From: Usnea hakonensis
Taxonomy: Eukaryota; Ascomycota; Lecanoromycetes; Lecanorales; Parmeliaceae
Length of the DNA: 64,000 nt
NCBI GenBank assembly: GCA_013423325.1
Contig: BLJB01000181.1
Coordinates: 1-64,000 of the forward strand
Reading direction: 5' to 3'
The first letter of the stretch is position 1, and each line of letters opens with the position of its first letter. Made by a program: the position numbers and the translations under genes. Positions 45,343-56,121 of the stretch are shown piece by piece. The notes under the pieces were generated by a model. It saw only the letters and a program-made list of their open reading frames with translations. It made no database searches and was not told where the DNA came from.

Positions 45343-46340
45343 GCAGATTGTTTTGCTTCCACACAGTGCGGTCTCAGAACCATAGCACCCTTGCTTCCAT
45401 GGTGGCATTTCCTTGGACCGAATCTTCTCCTCGGCCTGGCAATCTATCTCAAGGCACTCCCTTGAATCACATCAAATTCTGGCGCTTTTCGCTACCTCGT
45501 GCGTTCCTTTGGATTCCGGACTTTTTTCAGCATACATTCCCCATTGATGCATTGGCGAGGTGACTCAGGTAGCTTTCTTCACGGTGGCAGAGGCGTTGGG
45601 AGGGACCCTTTTCATATACCACTATCGCTTTTTCTCCTTGCAAGCAGCATACAGCATGGCGCCACGGATCTCTTTTCGAGCGGACTATCGATATACCAAT
45701 TTGAGAGTTGGGGACGGGGGTCTGGCTCTGCGGCTTTTTGCATTTGCAACCTCTTTTAGTTATTTTGTTCGTGCTTGAGGCTTACTGTAGCTATCTTACT
45801 TAATATTCGCTTCGACACTAGATTTTTTGATAACAGAAGACAATTGATTCCATGCCTTGCATACCAAAGCTCACGGGTTGTGTCAGAGTCTTGGGTGTCT
45901 GCGTACCGCAGGGTCTAAGATTGGTTATGTGGGGCCGGGAAAACCTTGTCTGAGACCTTGGTAGCACGTTGCCACCCTTTTTGCTTATTCTGGTTCGTTT
46001 GTGGGAGGTGTGTTCAGAGCTGGAAAGGGGGGAAACACTTGGCGGAGGAAGGGTGCGGAATTCGAGAAAAGGGGGGACACGGGACATGAGAAACATGGCC
46101 GAGGGATGGCGAGGAAGGAGAAAGTTGTGCTGAGACAGCCGTCATCCATTTGCTTTGGACTTTTTTTTTTTTGTTTTGGACTGTGTCTTGGTCGAGAAAT
46201 TGGATCTTTGAGTCCGGGGTCATTGCGATACGAAGTGCTATATAGAAAAGGGTGTTTGAGCTATACATGACCCGCAGTGTGGTGCAGAGTGAAAACTTGT
46301 TCTCCCACACTTCCTTCCTTCCCTCCCAAAGAATGACATC
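45343..46340. other. convergent 3' region between bHLH and aldo/keto reductase genes
   Basis: Both genes end into this 1 kb. It contains T-rich runs and no convincing coding frame; the frames seen (45499-45778, 46001-46270) overlap in different phases and have no domain. Confidence 0.5.
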
Positions 46341-47434
46341 TCACTTCTTCTTCCCATCCAGATCGGTATAGAAATCCCATCCGAAATTCGCAGACGGGTC
46401 GTTGAACCGCAACTTCTTATCAATCGCACCCAGCTGCTCCAAATCCTCCTTGTCCAGCGCGAAGTCCCCGGCCAGATTGCTCCGGATGCGCTCGGGCGTC
46501 TTGCTCTTCGGCAGCACGCTGTGGCCCTGGGCGATGCCCCACGCCAGCGCGACCTGCGCGCCGTTCTTGCCGTGTTTCTTGGCGATGGCGGCGATGGTGG
46601 GGTCCTCGATGAGTTTGCCCATGTTTTGGCCCGCGCTGTAGATGGCGTTTTGGTTGCCGAAGGGGGAGTATTGCTGGACGTGGATGTTTTTGGTTTTGTG
46701 GTAGGCGGTGAAGGAGGGCTGTTGGAGCCAGGGGTGGAGTTCGATTTGGTGCGCGGCGGGGACGACCGTGGTTTCGCGTAGGAGGCGCTCGATTTCGGCG
46801 TGGCTGAAGTTGGAGATGCCGATGGCTTTGGTCTTGCCGCTTTGGAGGGTTTTTTCCATGGCTTTCCCTGCGAGCAATCTTGGGTCAGGATGATTGACTT
46901 TGGATCAGAGTGGGGGGGATGGGATAGGTTCCAGAGATGTGCTAAAAAGGAACAGAGGACTCACATGTGTCAACGTAGTCGGTATCGCCTGTTTGTATCT
47001 TGTCGTTTTTCTTGGGCATGAGGGCTTCACCTCGGGCGAAAGGGGAGGGCCAGTGCATGAGGTAGAGGTCTAGGTAGTCCGTACCTAGGTCTTTAAGCGA
47101 AGCATCAAGGGCAGGCTCCACGTCGTCCGGGTGGTGCGAGTTGTTCCACAGCTTGGTCGTGATGAAGATTTCGGAGCGAGGAATGCCACTCTTCTTGATG
47201 GCATCACCGACAGCGGGTTCGGTGCCGTAGATGCGAGCTGTGTCAATGTGGCGATAGCCTGCTTTCAGGGCTTCCGTGACAGCGTCCTCTTGCTCATTGG
47301 CATCTTGCCACGTTCCAAAACCGACGGCCGCTGTAGTTATGATTAATTACGGGGCCATGGATGGGTGGGACGTGGAGTAAGTTACGGATTTCGGCTCCGG
47401 TGTTTAGCTTTTGCTTGGTGTGGAGAGTTGCCAT
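46341..47434 (-). CDS. aldo/keto reductase
   Basis: NADPH-dependent carbonyl reductase of the AKR superfamily. Exons 47434-47386, 47330-46965 and 46867-46341 give 313 residues. Splicing yields GAEIPAVGFGTWQD and DTDYVDTWKAMEKTL. The catalytic tetrad has textbook spacing: Asp46 and Tyr51 (DTARIYG), Lys76 (TTKLW) and His109 (LMHWP). The cofactor-binding end shows AIGISNF, HQIELHPWL, QQYSPFG and VLPKSKTPERI. Close to fungal glycerol dehydrogenase / Gcy1-type enzymes, but the substrate is not determinable. An in-frame ATG at 47524 would add 30 residues rich in Arg, Ser and Thr that resemble a mitochondrial presequence. Codons in exon 3 go from C-ending to G-ending along the gene. Confidence 0.92.
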
Positions 47435-48211
47435 TGTGATTGGCTTTCGGGAAGACTGTTTGGAGAATTGACTGGAGAGTTGATTGAGTCTCAAAGCAGC
47501 AGTGTTGGATGTTCGAGCAAACATTTACAGGCCCCTCTAGTGAAAAGAAGTGAGGATCTAGGGGAATATAATGATGAAGAATTGAATGGATCCCAAAGGT
47601 GAGGAATTGATACGACATGGGCATTGACGTCAGCGCTCTACTTTGCTGAGCTGCGCTGTGCGTCATGCATGCAATTGCCGAGATCGCTGCAGGGTAAATC
47701 GGAGGGTAGAAACCGTTTACGGTTTCTGCCATCTTTCACAATCAATCTTTTACGGTCAATCGTCGAATGGATGATTGAGATTTAGTAAAAGAGGTGAGGA
47801 GAGCGCTATAGATTGATTTCGCAGAGCGATAGAAAGCATTACAAGAACAATGTCCTTCTTGAGCTACGCACATACGTGTATCGCCGATCAGTACCATGCG
47901 CCACAGGATCGACAGTGGCTGTGCTCCTACTTCAGGGCCCACGTTCTGCCAAGTGCCAAGGAACAAGGAAAGCGGGTAACGAACTTGAATCTTGATTCTT
48001 GGAAGCACCAATTCCCAAATCCCTTTTCCCTCTTGTTGCCGTAGAGTACTAGTATACTAGTACATAAATAACAATTCACTCTCTCTTATTTCCTTTCCTT
48101 TCCTTCAAATTCATTTTCTCATTTTCCTTATCCAGTATATACACTCACTTCTGTATCTTATACATGAGCCTGATCTTGTTTTCCCTTCAATAGTCTTAGT
48201 TGTCAATCACA
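47435..48211. other. divergent promoter region, reductase to secreted protein
   Basis: Holds both 5' regions. The left 90 bases may be coding if the reductase starts at 47524. Near 48060-48180 it is TC-rich, as in fungal promoters. No other gene. Confidence 0.45.
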
Positions 48212-49004
48212 ATGTTCAAACCTTCCTTGGCCATCTTTGCGCTCCTCGCGTGCTCCATAGCTGCTCCGGCTCCTGAATACATCGTGGAACGTCATATAGT
48301 CGAGGTATACAAGCGACAGGCTGACATATCCCAACTGCTCCAGCTGTAAGTCTTTCTTTTACTTCAATTGCGCCTTCGTCACTCATATCCCACCTAGCGC
48401 CTCTTTAGCAGGCATAACAGCCCTCCCAACCGACCCCGCCGTCCTTCTCCAGCTCGGACCTGTCGCCAATTCTCTCGCCTCCGCACTTCCCACCTCTTCT
48501 GTCCTTGGCGTTCTTCTTACTGCAGCTCCTTCTGGTTTCGTCTCGTCAATCGTCAACGACCCCTCCTACGCCAGCTCTTTTGAAAGCGCCTTTTCAGCCG
48601 GCAACAGCCCTGCATGGTTCAACTCATTACCCACAGGCGTGCGCAGTTACCTCCACACCTATTCCGGGCTTGGAGGATTGGCGGGAGCTGGGGCCGCGAT
48701 AAAGAGTGTGACTGCCGACGTTGGCAACGAAACTGCCATGGCTACGGGCAGTAGCAGTCAGACGTCGACGACGCAGAACTCAGCCCAGAGTGCTGCAAGC
48801 GTGTCGAGTGCTTCGGCTGCGTATGTGGCGGCTGCGGATGCGACGTCGACGGGTGCTACGGAGGGTAACACTGCTACCTCAGCCCAAGCTGGGACGGCGA
48901 CCAGTTCGAGTGCGAAGGGTGGTGCCGCGCGTCCTACTGGAGCGGTCACTGGTGGCCTCGTTGGTGTACTTGGACTGTTAGGAGTGGTTGCTGCTCTGTA
49001 TTAA
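48212..49004 (+). CDS. small secreted, probably GPI-anchored cell-surface protein
   Basis: Exons 48212-48345 and 48398-49004 give 246 residues; the intron (GTAAGT...CTAG) joins QLLQL to ASLAGITALP. Residues 1-18 are a classical signal peptide (FKPSLAIFALLACSIAAPAP). A Lys-Arg Kex2-type site follows at VYKRQ (about residue 38), so the mature chain probably starts at Gln. The middle has a compact hydrophobic/Gly-rich domain ending YLHTYSGLGGLAGAGAAIKS; then a Ser/Thr/Ala-rich stalk (about 165-220) likely to be O-glycosylated. The extreme C-terminus is hydrophobic (GGLVGVLGLLGVVAALY) with small residues before it, as expected for GPI attachment. No cysteine cluster and no enzyme motif. Function unknown. 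Confidence 0.8.
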
Positions 49005-52000
49005 TGCCAGTGGAGAACTAATCGTGCAAACTGTTGATTTTATATTGACTCGAAGAGCAAGGGCAAGCCTTGATTGGACGGCAGTTCCTGCAAGCATAGG
49101 ACGATCTTGATACATAATTACGACTATTCAATAGAAGATACCCAACGAACATGCGTCAAGCCTTGCGTACTTTGTTCACCTTGACTTTGGTGCCGACCCA
49201 TTTGCGGTAGTGCCAGTTTCCTTCTACCACGAAGAGTATAAGATACTTGTCTTCCCCTCCCATCGTATCGACCATTTGGCTAGTGCTCTGTTTCTGCCAT
49301 AACCTGGTTTTCTCATGGGCTGTCCCTTTTCGGATCCTTATTGCCCTTTACAACTACAGCGTTCTCTCACCCAAACACGCTCCCGCAAAAATGGACGGAC
49401 GCTTACGCGGAAAAGCTCAGCGTATGCGGGAATCTGCAACTGATCTCAGGTAAGCACATCCATAACAACAGCAGATCTCGTTCGTACTCTACAACAAGGG
49501 ACTCCTTCGTACCCATGGACACAGCAGCGCGATCACAATACTCATCCCTCTCTCGCAATTTCACAGCTGTCCATGAAGTGAAGGACACAACTACATCCAA
49601 CAACTCAAATTTCCCGCGCCCCGAACACCACCCATGCGACACCGCCTCCAGCACACACACGCTGGGTACTTCCGCATTACGTCTCAGCTTGCACTCAATG
49701 ACTTTGACACCCGAATGCAGACCATACCGAGAGCGACCAAACGTTCCAGAAAGGCGGCTCATGACTTCCAACAGCTCAAAATGCCACCTATGACAAAAGC
49801 TAACCACTGACCCACTCAACAACCTCGCTGGCTCTAATTTAGCTTACGACAATGTCTATTTCGGTTTTTGAACTAGAGGTTCTTCGGTGAGGCCTATGAA
49901 CATTGAGCAGTGTCATTTCCCTGTCGGCAGCACGATCACTGATCCTAGTGTGGCTAGTAACAGGAGCAGCACGAACAGATCAGCCACCATCTCTTCCGGA
50001 CGAGTGCAATGAGTAATCATAGGCTTTGGTCAGAGTCATGATGGTACAAGTAGAGAGGGTGATATCAAGCAGCCACGGGCTTTATCAATTGATATTGACC
50101 ATCTTTGTTGGCGGTACATTCTTCAGAATGCTCACTCGACTCATCTGAAGTAGACTCTACAAAAACGACTCATGCTCGCGGTAGGCCTTCGAGTCGTTTC
50201 GCTCAGCTCTGAAAGCAAATGTTTCGCACAAAAGTTGAAAACCTACGCCACCAATCCAAACAGAAAAAAAGCAAAAACAAGCTGGCCCTCCCAAAGCCCC
50301 ACCTCGACAAGTCTGCAATCATTTGAGGTTCGGGACGGACACATGGGTCATCGTTTCCGCGCCATCGTACGGCCTCTGCAAGTCCGTCAGTCTTCAAAAA
50401 ATTTCATCTCGGGCTTGCATTTCATTTCGGTTTCCTCTCCACTTACAAAACAACAATCCACACTTTGCTCCGCAAGCATGACATCTAGTGGCTGCAGGTG
50501 TATTTGTCCCTAACCAGCACATCAGCACCCCCTCCTCTCCCTCCCCTCATAATTTCGACAACCGCCTCTTTCACGTACCAGATTGAGAACCCCCCTCCCT
50601 CTGTGTAACTTCGCCTCCCGAGGATGGAAAACCGCATGTTGATCTCCTTTGGTAAGAGGGCGAGCTAGTAGTCTTTGGCAAAAGCTTCGTGCACGATCCA
50701 GTCCACGGCGTTGAGGATGAGCACCATTATCCCGAGAGCTTTGAGGAAGTGGAGGATGCAGGATAGCATTGCTGCTCGGTAAGTGGATTCTTTTTTTTTT
50801 GGTTTGAGTGAGTGAGTGAGTGAGTGAGTGGGGGAAGAACCGGTAGAGTAGGGTGGGGGGAAGGATGGAAAGAAGAGAGAAGAAGAGAAGAGGAGAGGAG
50901 AGGAGAGAACACTGCACTATGCTATGGAGGAAAAATGTAGCCTGCGCTGGCCTGATCTGGGCTTGGCTTGGCTTGGCCTGTTTTATCACGTGAGCGCGGA
51001 TACGATAGTATTCTATCATCGAAACTTGACTGACTGAGGCTAAAAGAAAAGAGAAATATCTTGAGACAAGAAGTCGAGAAACCCCCAGGCGGGGGAAGGG
51101 GGTCATATATACCATTCACCCACCCACATACCAACCTTGAAACCTGCCCCCCAAAAGAAGGCCGACAACAGCCATACATGATACCTAGGGATAAAGGCGC
51201 TGGAACGAGAGGGAGGGGTGGGGGGGCTTAGGTAAGTAAAATCAGTGAGGAAAGTATGCCTGTTTCACAAACGGCGTGTTTGAAACTTTTTTTGCATTTT
51301 TGCATTACATGCCGGATTTTTCCGTGCCTGGCCCGGGGCTCGTTTCTAGGGATTTTGTTTTATTTTACTTTACTTTGGGATTGTTATGTAGATGGATGGA
51401 GGGTTGGGAGTGGGTAGCGTATGTCGGTGATATCAAAGTTCCTTCATGAAAATATATCTATGTAAATAATTATCTACCTACAACCACACAACTCACCCCC
51501 CTCCACCACTCTTCCCGAGCAAATTTCCGCATTCGCAGTATCCACGATATCTCACTCTCGAACCGCCTGAACATATAAGCTTGATTCGCTATGATCACTC
51601 TCCAGAATATCCTCCGGGCAATATACCCGAGTGTTGCGGCAATAGAGGAAGACTGTGGGAAGAGTTTTCTTCTCCGGTATACGGAGATGGCAGCTTGTTT
51701 TCGAAGCCGTGGATTGTTCGGGCAGTGTTGGCGAATGACGTTCTTGTGATGAGGTTGCCTGGTAGGGTTGTTTGTGCATGGTATTGGTTAAGGCGCCTTG
51801 ATGGGCGGCATGGAAAGGAATATATGTAGAAGACTCCCACGCTCCTCCTCTACCTCCAATATGCTCGTCAGACAGATCACTCGCACTCCCAAGCCTTTTA
51901 CCTTTCATTGTATCATTTCTCAGAAATCATTACAGCATTCTATAAAACCCACATGGCAAACTGGACGCCTTTCCTGGGCGGTTACTGGGACGACCACCTA

Positions 52001-52049
52001 CCACCAGTCAAGGGCAACGACCGCGATACAAAAATCACAAAGGGCTTCC
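49005..52049. other. 3 kb gene-poor region with simple repeats
   Basis: No supported gene. Frames at 49341-49822 (both strands) overlap with no domain. A minus-strand frame at 50522-51115 is driven by low-complexity repeats. Simple repeats include GAGT, AGGAG and CTTGG units near 50800-50980 (listed). The right end is the upstream part of the next gene and could hold a further exon of it. Confidence 0.45.
50803..50982. repeat. cluster of simple repeats (GAGT, GAGAGGA, GGCTT)
   Basis: Three short tandem arrays lie close together: about seven GAGT units, a purine array of GAGAAG/GAGGA units and three GGCTT units. The cluster follows a run of ten T. Ordinary microsatellite DNA as far as can be seen. 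Confidence 0.8.
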
Positions 52050-52665
52050 ATGTCCCAGGACCCAATGCCGGAGAACTTCACCACAGAGCTCTCGTCCGGC
52101 ACGTACATTCCAACATAACATATAGTTGTGAGGAGTACGGTCAACTGACTAAGGCCTGTGTAGGTGGGATCACAATGAATTCCCAGGCGAGGACGTATAT
52201 GAGAAGATTGTAAATCTCTTTTGTAAGGCGATCGGTCCTTGTAGTGAGGTATGTTCACTACTCTACCGACGCAGATCGATCGGCACTTATGACTGACGGG
52301 ATGAGATAGACCAGAGGGAAGAGCTCAGACGGAAGAGACATAAAAGGATTCCTGAACGTCGACTTCAAGGACGCAGAGCATGTCAACGACGCTGCAAGCA
52401 TGTACAGGCGTGAAAGGGTGTACGTGGGACTTCTCATTGATAGAGGAGATTGCTAAACGTGCTCCGCAGACTTGAAGAGAAGATCCTTATCCGCGTTTAT
52501 CACCTTGAGTATCGGGATGAGGACATTGTTGAATACAAGATGGACAAGAGTGGCCACCTGGTGGTATCGGTGATCACACCGGCTGCTAAGCCCGGAGAGA
52601 AACCGTTGTCGGTCACTGAGATTGACTTCTCACCCCCAGATGCTTCGGATTATCCACCCAAGTGA
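52050..52665 (+). CDS. hypothetical protein, four short exons
   Basis: Not recognised. Exons 52050-52102, 52164-52248, 52310-52419 and 52470-52665 keep one frame through three introns (61, 61 and 50 nt, each GT-AG; the third donor is GTACGT), giving 147 residues. The product runs MSQDPMPENFTTELSSGT, then WDHNEFPGEDVYEKIVNLF, DIKGFLNVDFKDAEHVND and EEKILIRVYHLEYRDEDIVEYK, ending in a Pro-rich tail (ITPAAKPGEKP, SPPDASDYPPK). It is acidic, soluble-looking and without a signal peptide or membrane segment. Three frame-preserving splices support a real gene. The true start may lie further left; the upstream frames at 51798-52213 overlap exon 1 in other phases. Confidence 0.55.
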
Positions 52666-52862
52666 ATACGTGCCACCAGGTGCGACTTTCTTAATTTTCA
52701 GCCATGGTTCACAGGGACAACCCTGATCGCTGTTTAGTCACTCATTAGCATAGACGTAGGCTCAGATTCACTCAGCAGCATTGACAGCACTCAAGATGCG
52801 TCAATAATTGTATGCCACAAAATTTATGGATTCATTGTATCCAGAGTCTTCGTATTAGAATC

Positions 52863-55408
52863 TCAGCATATCCTGTGCTGAGGAGGTCTCCATGGCACGC
52901 CCAGTAACTCAAATATCTTCTTTTCGTCCTTGCCCTCAACCAGGCTGCCTTGAGTGATCCTCTCTCTATTCTTGCCTCGGATAACATCCTTCCACAACCC
53001 ACGCTGGTTAAGACGCATGCCCTTCTTACTCGCCAGTAACCGTATGCTCCTGTTGAAGATGTCATTACCAGTAAAGTATATCAAGGCCGCGCCAATCTCG
53101 TCCCATGGCACCAGCAAAAAGTCAATTCGCCGCCAGACCGTAGTACCTGGAAGGGCGGCAGCTCCGTGCCATTTGCTACCGTCAACTTTGTCGGTAGTAG
53201 CAAGTCCCACTCTGAGATAGCCTTTGTCGAAAAGCTGTGGGATAACTCTGTCCAGTACTATGGTGCGGAGGTTTTCAATGCTGGCATCTGGCTTTGTCAC
53301 AATAAAGTCGACGTCCCCAGAGTCCGCAGCTCCACGACGATACGATCCACCAATTGTGAACTGGACAGTATCATCAATCTTGCTGCAGGTCTCCCGAACG
53401 TACTGATCATGTCGATCCATTTCTGCGCGTGGTATCCGGGTGTTAAAATCTTCATAGTGAGCAATTCCTATTTTCTGATTCTTGGTAAGGTGAGCCTTTT
53501 CAAGGTCCGATATGGTTCTGTGGCCTTGCTCAACCCATTTCGTTGCTTGCTTGAGCCCAACGCCATAGATCCCCATAAATATTTGGACGACTTCGGCGTT
53601 TGGATCCAGACCCGCGTTGTCAAGGCGTCGAAGCTTATTTGTCCAGACAATCTCTTCGATCTTAGCAGCAAGTCTTTGTCCAATAAATGGTATTGCGAAA
53701 GCTTCTTCCTCTGTGGTGATCTTACGACTTTGTTTCCGGAGGGCGGCGATAGCTCTACGATAGGCCGTAAGTCTCCAGTGATCTTGGTCTCGCTCATAGT
53801 AATTGGCCATCTGCTGCAAGATTTCGATGGTTCTAGCGTTTGGATTTGCTGATTTTCCGGTCCCGTCGTGTTTCGACATGCAGCTGAAGTTGTCCTGCCA
53901 CGACTTGTTGAACGACCCTTTCTTTGGTTTCGTCTTGCGCTGTCTCTCCTCTTCACTGAGCTCATCCTCCGAACCCTCGAGAACAACATCTTTAGAATGT
54001 TCGTCTTCATCCGTATCCAAGGGCTAGAAAACAATCAGTACATAGTCTGTGTGGTCAGATTTGCCTGTGCTTACGAGGTCTTTTGTTGCCTGAGCCTCCT
54101 ATGCAGAATCCCAAAATCAGCATTATTTATCAAAGCCAAAAGCAGGATTCTGGGATTGGTCTCAGAAGTAAAGTAACCCTTCTGAAAGATGTCCTGGGAT
54201 TCTGGCTTCGGTCTTGTATAGGAAAACGAAATTACAAATGTACGAACCTCGATGGCCTGATCTAAGTCGTTCTGCGGGGATGCATAAGGATGCTGCACAC
54301 CCCGCTTGAGCCCCGATCCCATCGCGAGAATTGAGTCGTCAACGCCACCATCCGACGAAATTTGCTCACCGCCTCCGGTCCGCGCTGTCGTTGTCCTCTC
54401 ACGACTGTATTCATTCGTAGGATCGGCGACTTCTCGCCGGCCTGAAGGAGTTTGCCCACTATCCTCAGTTCGCGAGGGTGTCTGTGTTGGCAGTCGAGTA
54501 CCTCCTTTCTCTGGCTTAAGTTGCAGGGATGCTTCAGAGGACGCTGCCGCCGTAGATGACTGTTGCACGATCAAAGCATCTTCATGACCAGACACTCGAT
54601 ACTGAGGCTGTTCTGGGTTGACGAGAGCTTTGAAAATAAGACAATCCGCTGGATAGACCTCGTTGACAAGCACAACGTTGGGCTATTTTATTAGTGTAAT
54701 CTTTTTCCAATCACGGGAATGGCATGCTTACGGGCAGCGAGGTGATCTTGAGGGCCTTTAATACATCTTCATAGCGCAGTTCTTTGTCAACGATGATATG
54801 AGTTACCCCGTCTTTCCATTCTCTGATCCAAAGCGCTCCCCACTCCATTGCTTTCCGAATTCGGCGTTTGCGAGCATCTGACGTATCGTTGTTCGGCAAA
54901 AAATCTAAAAGGTATTAGTGACAAGGAAACAGCAGCCTTCACGTAAACGAGACCGACAGAAGCCTAGACTATTGAATATTTGTTGGGACTCAGGTTTCAG
55001 TTCCAGCGATTGGCCTCGTTTTCGCTTGCGGGTAGTTTTAGATGCTTTCTTCTGAGGCATATCTGCGATTTTCTTCGCTATGATCGGCGTGTCAACAACG
55101 GCATTCTGCGATATTCTGGAAGACACAGCTGAAGAAAATGAGCTTCTCTCAACCACATTTGCTTGAGGAGGACTTGAAGCTGACAGCCGAGGTAAGGGAG
55201 CTGAAACGGTACGTAAGAGTGACTGCTCTCGACGTAAGGAGTGAAGGACTGTATTCCTTGGTGACCTTGCAGAGACACTTTTGGGCATGAGAGAAAGTCT
55301 GCTTTGTTGAAGTATCACACTGGCATTACTTCGGTCCTCTTCACTGGAGTCCTCCTTGTCGAGTTGATAGAGCTCGTTGAACAGGGCTTCTTTCGCTTCC
55401 TTTTCCAT
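52863..55408 (-). CDS. POL4: DNA polymerase family X (Pol4, lambda/mu-like) with BRCT domain
   Basis: Gap-filling repair polymerase for non-homologous end joining and base excision. Five exons: 55408-54958, 54904-54732, 54682-54248, 54098-54075 and 54023-52863, giving 747 residues. After a basic, disordered N-terminus (KTTRKRKRGQS) comes a BRCT domain from residue ~148: NSLGFYFLPNND, EWGALWIREW, THIIVD, ending VLVNEVYPADC. A Ser/Thr/Pro linker follows, then the 8-kDa lyase part with helix-hairpin-helix motifs (IPFIGQRLAAKIEEI, IYGVGLKQATKWVEQG). The polymerase core shows GGSYRRGAADSGDVDF with metal ligands Asp598 and Asp600, and the third Asp662 in RRIDFLL; so it should be active. The fourth exon is a 24-nt microexon. 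Ends PQHRIC. Confidence 0.93.
54075..54098 (-). other. 24-nt microexon of POL4
   Basis: Bounded by GCATAG on one side and GTAAGC on the other, it encodes exactly eight residues (EAQATKDL) in phase 0. It reads between DLDQAIE of the preceding exon and PLDTDEDE of the next, matching the layout of family X linkers. Without it the frame is still kept, so its skipping would give a protein eight residues shorter. Confidence 0.75.
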
Positions 55409-56121
55409 TTATGACACAGTCGTGGGCTAGTATGATAACCCATACGTGCTGTCTTAAAATACCTTAGGCAGAAGAAGAGTAGTGGCGGTGTCGTGCTCCG
55501 CTCAAGGGGCCTATTGAATTCTTGGCATGCCACTAGAGTGAATAAAGTAAGGTAAAGTACAGTAAGTTAAGGTAGTGGTTGCATTCCTAGTTGCATTGGT
55601 ATCTCCCGCGAAAACATGTGACCCGTTTTCATCCTACAACACTTTCATCAAATTTATTTGGCCAACAGGCGTAAGGAATGGTAGTCCAGAGTAGGACTGG
55701 AGACTTTTGTGGCTACTTTTGTCTGTTCGTCTGTTCGTCTTGCACGCTACTGGCAATTTACATGCAGCATGAATGTGAAAAGCAGCAACATTATTGTGTC
55801 ACTCGTGACTTGTGTGTACGCATACATGCGGTTAAGATTTATGCGCTGATGCGTGCCGTCCCGGTTCTCAACGTGTTTGGCCATGGTCATGTTTCATCTT
55901 TATCTTCCGATCTTTCAATATTGCTGGGTCGCATGTCTTCTTCTAACATTGATGATACACGAAGTCCCCCACCATCTTCAGGACTCGTATTTTGAAAGAC
56001 AGTTGCAATATGCGGCCGGATAAGAAGTTCTGCACCGGAAGGCTCCTTCTATCCCGTCTCTTTAATAGTAGATGATGTTCGTCCTACCTCACAACCACTC
56101 GATGCATTACTACCTATCGCC
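55409..56121. other. divergent promoter region, POL4 to kelch gene
   Basis: About 700 bases between divergent start codons. A GTAAAGTA-type direct repeat (55545-55575) lies toward the POL4 side. The frame at 55678-55995 (+) has no ATG-supported domain. No gene is called. Confidence 0.45.

Noticed and set aside
50522..51115. 197-codon minus-strand frame
   Set aside because: Mostly translated simple repeats (SLTHSLTQ, LLSSPLLF); no domain.
51908..52213. Plus-strand frame (101 codons) overlapping the first two exons of the four-exon gene
   Set aside because: Reads in another phase, ends at a stop, and does not continue into downstream exons, whereas the chosen phase does.
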